Assembly: GCF_001894825.1 (NCBI RefSeq)
Contig: NZ_BCWY01000037.1
Span: 25,263-89,262, forward strand
Length of the DNA: 64,000 nt
Direction: 5' to 3'
DNA from: Rhodococcus jostii NBRC 16295
GTDB lineage: Bacteria; Actinomycetota; Actinomycetes; Mycobacteriales; Mycobacteriaceae
Made by a program: the position numbers and the translations under genes. Below the pieces are notes generated by a model that was not told the origin of the DNA, ran no database searches, and worked only from the letters and a program-made list of their open reading frames with translations. Shown here piece by piece: positions 61,309 to 64,000 of the stretch; within the stretch, counting starts at the first letter, position 1; every line of letters begins with the position of its first letter.

Positions 61309-61350
61309 TGCAAATCGATTCCATTTTGATATGCACGAATACGCATGTCA
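61309..61350. promoter_or_regulatory. Candidate Zur and SmtB operators
   Basis: TGCAAATCGATTCCA (61309-61323) resembles actinobacterial Zur boxes of the TGAAAATGATTTTCA type (10 of 15 positions). Next to it TGATATGC (61327-61334) and GCATGTCA (61343-61350) form an 8-bp inverted repeat with one mismatch and an 8-nt spacer, the layout of ArsR/SmtB sites. Both lie in the AT-richer centre of the smtB/glyS intergenic region. About 60 bp on the smtB side and 60 bp on the glyS side show nothing else clear. Confidence 0.55.
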
Positions 61351-61446
61351 ACCGGGTGGGTGAACCGACAGGAATCGGGCAGATAGGCTGGGATCCGAAA
61401 AGCGCACGTGAACCATGCATCTATTACCCAGATGGAGAGCACTCGA

Positions 61447-62838
61447 GTGGCACCGAAGTCCAAAGTCGAAACCGTCGTCAATCTCGCCAAGCGTCGTGGC
61501 CTGGTCTACCCGTGCGGTGAGATCTACGGAGGCACGAAGTCGGCCTGGGACTACGGCCCCTTGGGCGTCGAGCTCAAGGAGAACATCAAGAAGCAGTGGT
61601 GGCGCAACATGGTCACCAGCCGCGAGGACGTCGTCGGCCTCGACTCCTCCGTCATCCTGCCCCGCGAGGTGTGGGTGGCGTCCGGTCACGTCGGCGTGTT
61701 CAACGACCCGCTGGTCGAGTGCCTCAACTGTCACAAGCGTCACCGTCAGGACCACCTGCAGGAGGCGTACGCGGAGAAGAAGGGGATCGACAACCCGGAC
61801 GACGTCCCGATGGACGTCGTGGGCTGCCCCGACTGCGGCACCGTCGGTCAGTGGACCGAGCCCCGCGACTTCAACATGATGCTCAAGACGTACCTCGGCC
61901 CGGTCGAGAGCGAAGAGGGCATGCACTACCTGCGCCCGGAGACCGCTCAGGGCATCTTCGTGAACTTCGCGAACGTGCTCACCACGTCGCGCAAGAAGCC
62001 GCCGTTCGGCATCGGCCAGATCGGCAAGAGCTTCCGCAACGAGATCACGCCCGGAAACTTCATCTTCCGCACCCGCGAGTTCGAGCAGATGGAGATGGAA
62101 TTCTTCGTCAAGCCCGGCGAGGACGAAGAGTGGCACCAGTACTGGATCGACTACCGCATGGACTGGTACACCGGGCTCGGCATCAACAAGGACAACCTGC
62201 GCCTGTACGAGCACGCACAGGACAAGCTGTCGCATTACTCTAAGCGCACCGTCGACATCGAGTACCGCTTCCACTTCCAGGGCAGCGAATGGGGCGAACT
62301 GGAGGGTGTGGCCAACCGCACCGACTTCGACCTGTCGACCCACTCGAAGCACTCGGGCACCGACCTCAACTACTACGACCAGGCCACCGGTGAGCGGTAC
62401 ACGCCGTACGTCATCGAGCCGGCAGCCGGTCTCACCCGTTCACTGATGGCGTTCCTCGTCGACGCGTACACCGAGGACGAGGCGCCGAACGCGAAGGGCG
62501 GCGTCGACAAGCGCACCGTTCTGCGTCTGGACCGTCGTCTCGCGCCGGTGAAGGCCGCGGTGCTGCCGCTGTCGCGGAACGCGGATCTGACGCCGAAGGC
62601 CAAGGATCTCGCGGCGACGCTGCGCCAGCACTGGAACGTCGAGTTCGACGACGCCGGTGCGATCGGCCGGCGCTACCGTCGTCAGGACGAGATCGGCACC
62701 CCGTTCTGCATCACCGTGGACTTCGACACCCTCGAGGATCACGCCGTGACCGTGCGTGAGCGTGACTCGATGGCTCAGGAGCGGGTCGCGCTCGACCAGG
62801 TCGAGGGCTACCTGGCGCAGCGCCTCATCGGTTCCTGA
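61447..62838 (+). CDS. glyS: Glycyl-tRNA synthetase (alpha2 type)
   Basis: 463 residues from GTG 61447 with GGAGAG upstream; this is also the M. tuberculosis length as I recall. Class II motifs are clear: [13 protein letters not shown] and [29 protein letters not shown]. The anticodon-binding domain contains [15 protein letters not shown]. An insertion holds two CxxC pairs (Cys92/95 in CLNC, Cys127/130 in CPDC), forming a likely zinc knuckle. It charges tRNA-Gly. Divergent from the zinc regulators smtB-zur. Confidence 0.96.
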   Translation: MAPKSKVETVVNLAKRRGLVYPCGEIYGGTKSAWDYGPLGVELKENIKKQWWRNMVTSREDVVGLDSSVILPREVWVASGHVGVFNDPLVECLNCHKRHRQDHLQEAYAEKKGIDNPDDVPMDVVGCPDCGTVGQWTEPRDFNMMLKTYLGPVESEEGMHYLRPETAQGIFVNFANVLTTSRKKPPFGIGQIGKSFRNEITPGNFIFRTREFEQMEMEFFVKPGEDEEWHQYWIDYRMDWYTGLGINKDNLRLYEHAQDKLSHYSKRTVDIEYRFHFQGSEWGELEGVANRTDFDLSTHSKHSGTDLNYYDQATGERYTPYVIEPAAGLTRSLMAFLVDAYTEDEAPNAKGGVDKRTVLRLDRRLAPVKAAVLPLSRNADLTPKAKDLAATLRQHWNVEFDDAGAIGRRYRRQDEIGTPFCITVDFDTLEDHAVTVRERDSMAQERVALDQVEGYLAQRLIGS

Positions 62839-62845
62839 CCCGCCG

Positions 62846-63682
62846 TCACCTGCGCGCGTCGCAGGTTTCGGTCAGGTAGTTCGTCAGGATTCGGCGGTTC
62901 TCCTCGGACACCGGGATGCGCGAGTATTCCGGTTCCGAGGAGCCGACGACGATCCACAGTGGAAAGACGAACGGCTTCTTCGCTTCCGCGAGGGCGTGCG
63001 GGTCGCATCGTGCCGCATCGATGGTGATGTCGACGCTGAGCCGATCCTGGTCCGCCCGCATGGTGGCGGGCAGCGCGCCGCGCACCGCATACAGGACGCT
63101 GCCACCGACCTCGTCCAACCGGATGTCGCCCGATGCCGTCCCGCGGCTCACGACCAGCTGGGCGGGCAGGGGAGCGGTCGGCTCGGGCGGCGCCGGCGCC
63201 GGTATCAGGGTCACCGGTGCCGCCTTCGCCAGATCCTCTGCGGCGCAGTCGCTGTCGTGGATGCGGCCGAGGACGTCGTACGGGGTGGCGAGCGGCACCC
63301 GCGCGGGGGACGCTCCGGCCACACCGATCAGGGCGAACGCCGGCTCCGGCGCCGCGTGGCAGCGGACAGCGCCGTACCCGGCCTCGACGTCGATCCGGTT
63401 GCCGGGTCCGAGTTCGACCTCGCGCCGGGTCTCGGGCGCCGCATCGAAGCCCGGGCTGTCCAGCGCCACCGACGTCACCGTGGTGGGGGCGTCGCCGGTG
63501 TTCGTTATCCGCACGTGTATCCGTCCGCCGGCGGCGTCGTCCTCCCGGCTGCGATACGCCTCCGCCGACAGCGGGACCGTCGGCTCGTCCTCACCCTGAT
63601 CCTTATTGCTGCAGCCGGACAGGACGCCGCAGGCGGTGGCCGCGACGCACGCGAGGAGGACGAAGGTTCGGGGCGACGTCAG
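62846..63682 (-). CDS. Secreted lipoprotein of unknown function, probable CTG start
   Basis: The conventional first start in frame (GTG 63514) would give 222 residues without a signal. Upstream, the same frame encodes a clear lipoprotein signal: TSPRTFVLLACVAATACG then VLSGCSNKD, with lipobox LSGC. No ATG, GTG or TTG exists in frame before a stop near 63866. CTG 63682 overlaps the stop of the preceding gene (CTGA) and gives 278 residues. The mature part is a beta-rich protein with AVRCHAAPE, SDCAAEDL and ETCDARR (Cys pairs) and no recognised family. Confidence 0.65.
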   Translation of the reverse strand: MTSPRTFVLLACVAATACGVLSGCSNKDQGEDEPTVPLSAEAYRSREDDAAGGRIHVRITNTGDAPTTVTSVALDSPGFDAAPETRREVELGPGNRIDVEAGYGAVRCHAAPEPAFALIGVAGASPARVPLATPYDVLGRIHDSDCAAEDLAKAAPVTLIPAPAPPEPTAPLPAQLVVSRGTASGDIRLDEVGGSVLYAVRGALPATMRADQDRLSVDITIDAARCDPHALAEAKKPFVFPLWIVVGSSEPEYSRIPVSEENRRILTNYLTETCDARR

Positions 63683-64000
63683 AATCGGCCGCCCCCGCTG
63701 ATCCGGCCCGAACTGGTCGGCCCCCCGAAGGAACGCGGCCCGCTGCTCCGGCCGCCACCGCTGCTCCGGCCGCCACCGGAGCCCCGGCTTCCCCAGTTGC
63801 CGCCCCCACTGAATCCGCCGCGCAGGATGCTGTCGATCAGGATGCCGCCGAGGATCGCGCCGGTGGCATTACCGCCACCACTGCCACCGCCGGGCCCGGG
63901 GCGCTGGCGGGACTCCCAGCGGCTCACATCGTTCTGCGCCAGGCGCAGGGCGTCGGCGGCCAGACCCGCGGCGGCCTGAGCGTGCTGAAGCGCGCGGGAG
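63679..64000 (-). CDS. TPM-domain (YgcG/Psb32-like) protein, C-terminal part
   Basis: Truncated by the window edge; about 106 C-terminal residues are visible. They comprise an Ala/Leu/Gln-rich helix (HAQAAAGLAADALRLAQND), a hydrophobic patch ATGAILGGILIDSILRGG, and a Gly/Ser/Arg-rich tail with repeated GGRSSG and the ending SGRISGGGRF. This composition is typical of the C-terminus of TPM-domain membrane proteins. The N-terminal TPM domain should lie beyond 64000. Its stop overlaps the putative CTG start of the next gene. Confidence 0.65.
   Translation of the reverse strand, partial: SRALQHAQAAAGLAADALRLAQNDVSRWESRQRPGPGGGSGGGNATGAILGGILIDSILRGGFSGGGNWGSRGSGGGRSSGGGRSSGPRSFGGPTSSGRISGGGRF

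Noticed and set aside
61366..61371. TGAACC near glyS as a SigL promoter
   Set aside because: No CGT element at 16-18 nt spacing.
63740..63780. Repeated GCTCCGGCCGCCACC units as a tandem repeat element
   Set aside because: They encode the GGRSSG repeats of the TPM-type tail.

Overview
The window is about 64 kb of high-GC actinobacterial chromosome, and gene content and order point to Rhodococcus or a close relative in the Mycobacteriales. Several blocks keep the order known from Mycobacterium tuberculosis (recalled from memory, not searched): a Rv2405-like gene/lepA/GH15 trehalase/Rv2401A-like peptide/subI-cysTWA, then sirA-cysH, then hemW/Rv2375-like/hrcA/dnaJ2/rsmE/phoH/ybeY/CNNM-CBS protein/Rv2365c-like/era/amidase/recO/uppS/Rv2360c-like/zur/smtB/glyS. 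No rRNA, tRNA, CRISPR array, prophage or insertion sequence was recognised.

Region 1 (1-4.3 kb): end of an SGNH hydrolase, a 25-bp tandem repeat, a PemK-fold protein, LepA and a nitronate monooxygenase. Region 2 (4.3-17.2 kb): trehalase, two tiny membrane peptides, then a sulfur block: a leaderless 29-codon peptide ending in Cys-Cys, the sulfate ABC importer SubI-CysTWA, an arylsulfatase-type sulfatase and an unusual MurE-like ligase, facing an operon of Stf0 sulfotransferase, CysD and CysN/CysC that should make and use PAPS. Region 3 (17.5-24.9 kb): a two-domain universal stress protein, sigma factor SigL with its anti-sigma factor RslA, a cupredoxin lipoprotein, and a four-gene cluster (ThDP enzyme, SRPBCC protein, KAS III-like enzyme, PLP aminotransferase) that looks like an undescribed small-molecule pathway. 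The sigL gene and this cluster carry the same promoter, TGAACC-N16-CGTGTG, so the cluster is a predicted SigL target.

Region 4 (24.8-30.5 kb): the reductive sulfate operon sirA-cysH-cysD-cysN-cbiX, preceded by a leaderless 30-codon peptide with a CSCCCLPC tail. The window therefore holds two complete ATP sulfurylases: one tied to PAPS and sulfation, one to APS reduction and cysteine. Region 5 (30.6-47.2 kb): conserved housekeeping genes plus local regulator/target pairs (MFS pump/TetR with tandem 26-bp operators; amidase/TetR with a perfect 22-bp palindrome; MocR/PPOX pair). Region 6 (47.2-55.2 kb): kdpFABC-kdpDE with a strongly structured leader and an extra 30-codon membrane peptide. Region 7 (55.2-64 kb): an iron-siderophore binding lipoprotein with an IdeR-like box, a PPOX protein, a frameshifted DUF1905 gene, a lipoprotein hydrolase, recO-uppS, the zinc regulators smtB-zur, glyS with a four-Cys zinc knuckle, a lipoprotein that seems to start at CTG, and the end of a TPM-type membrane protein.

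Gene starts were chosen by ribosome-binding site, translational overlap (many ATGA/GTGA junctions) or fit to family length. Family names come from motifs and recalled homologues only.
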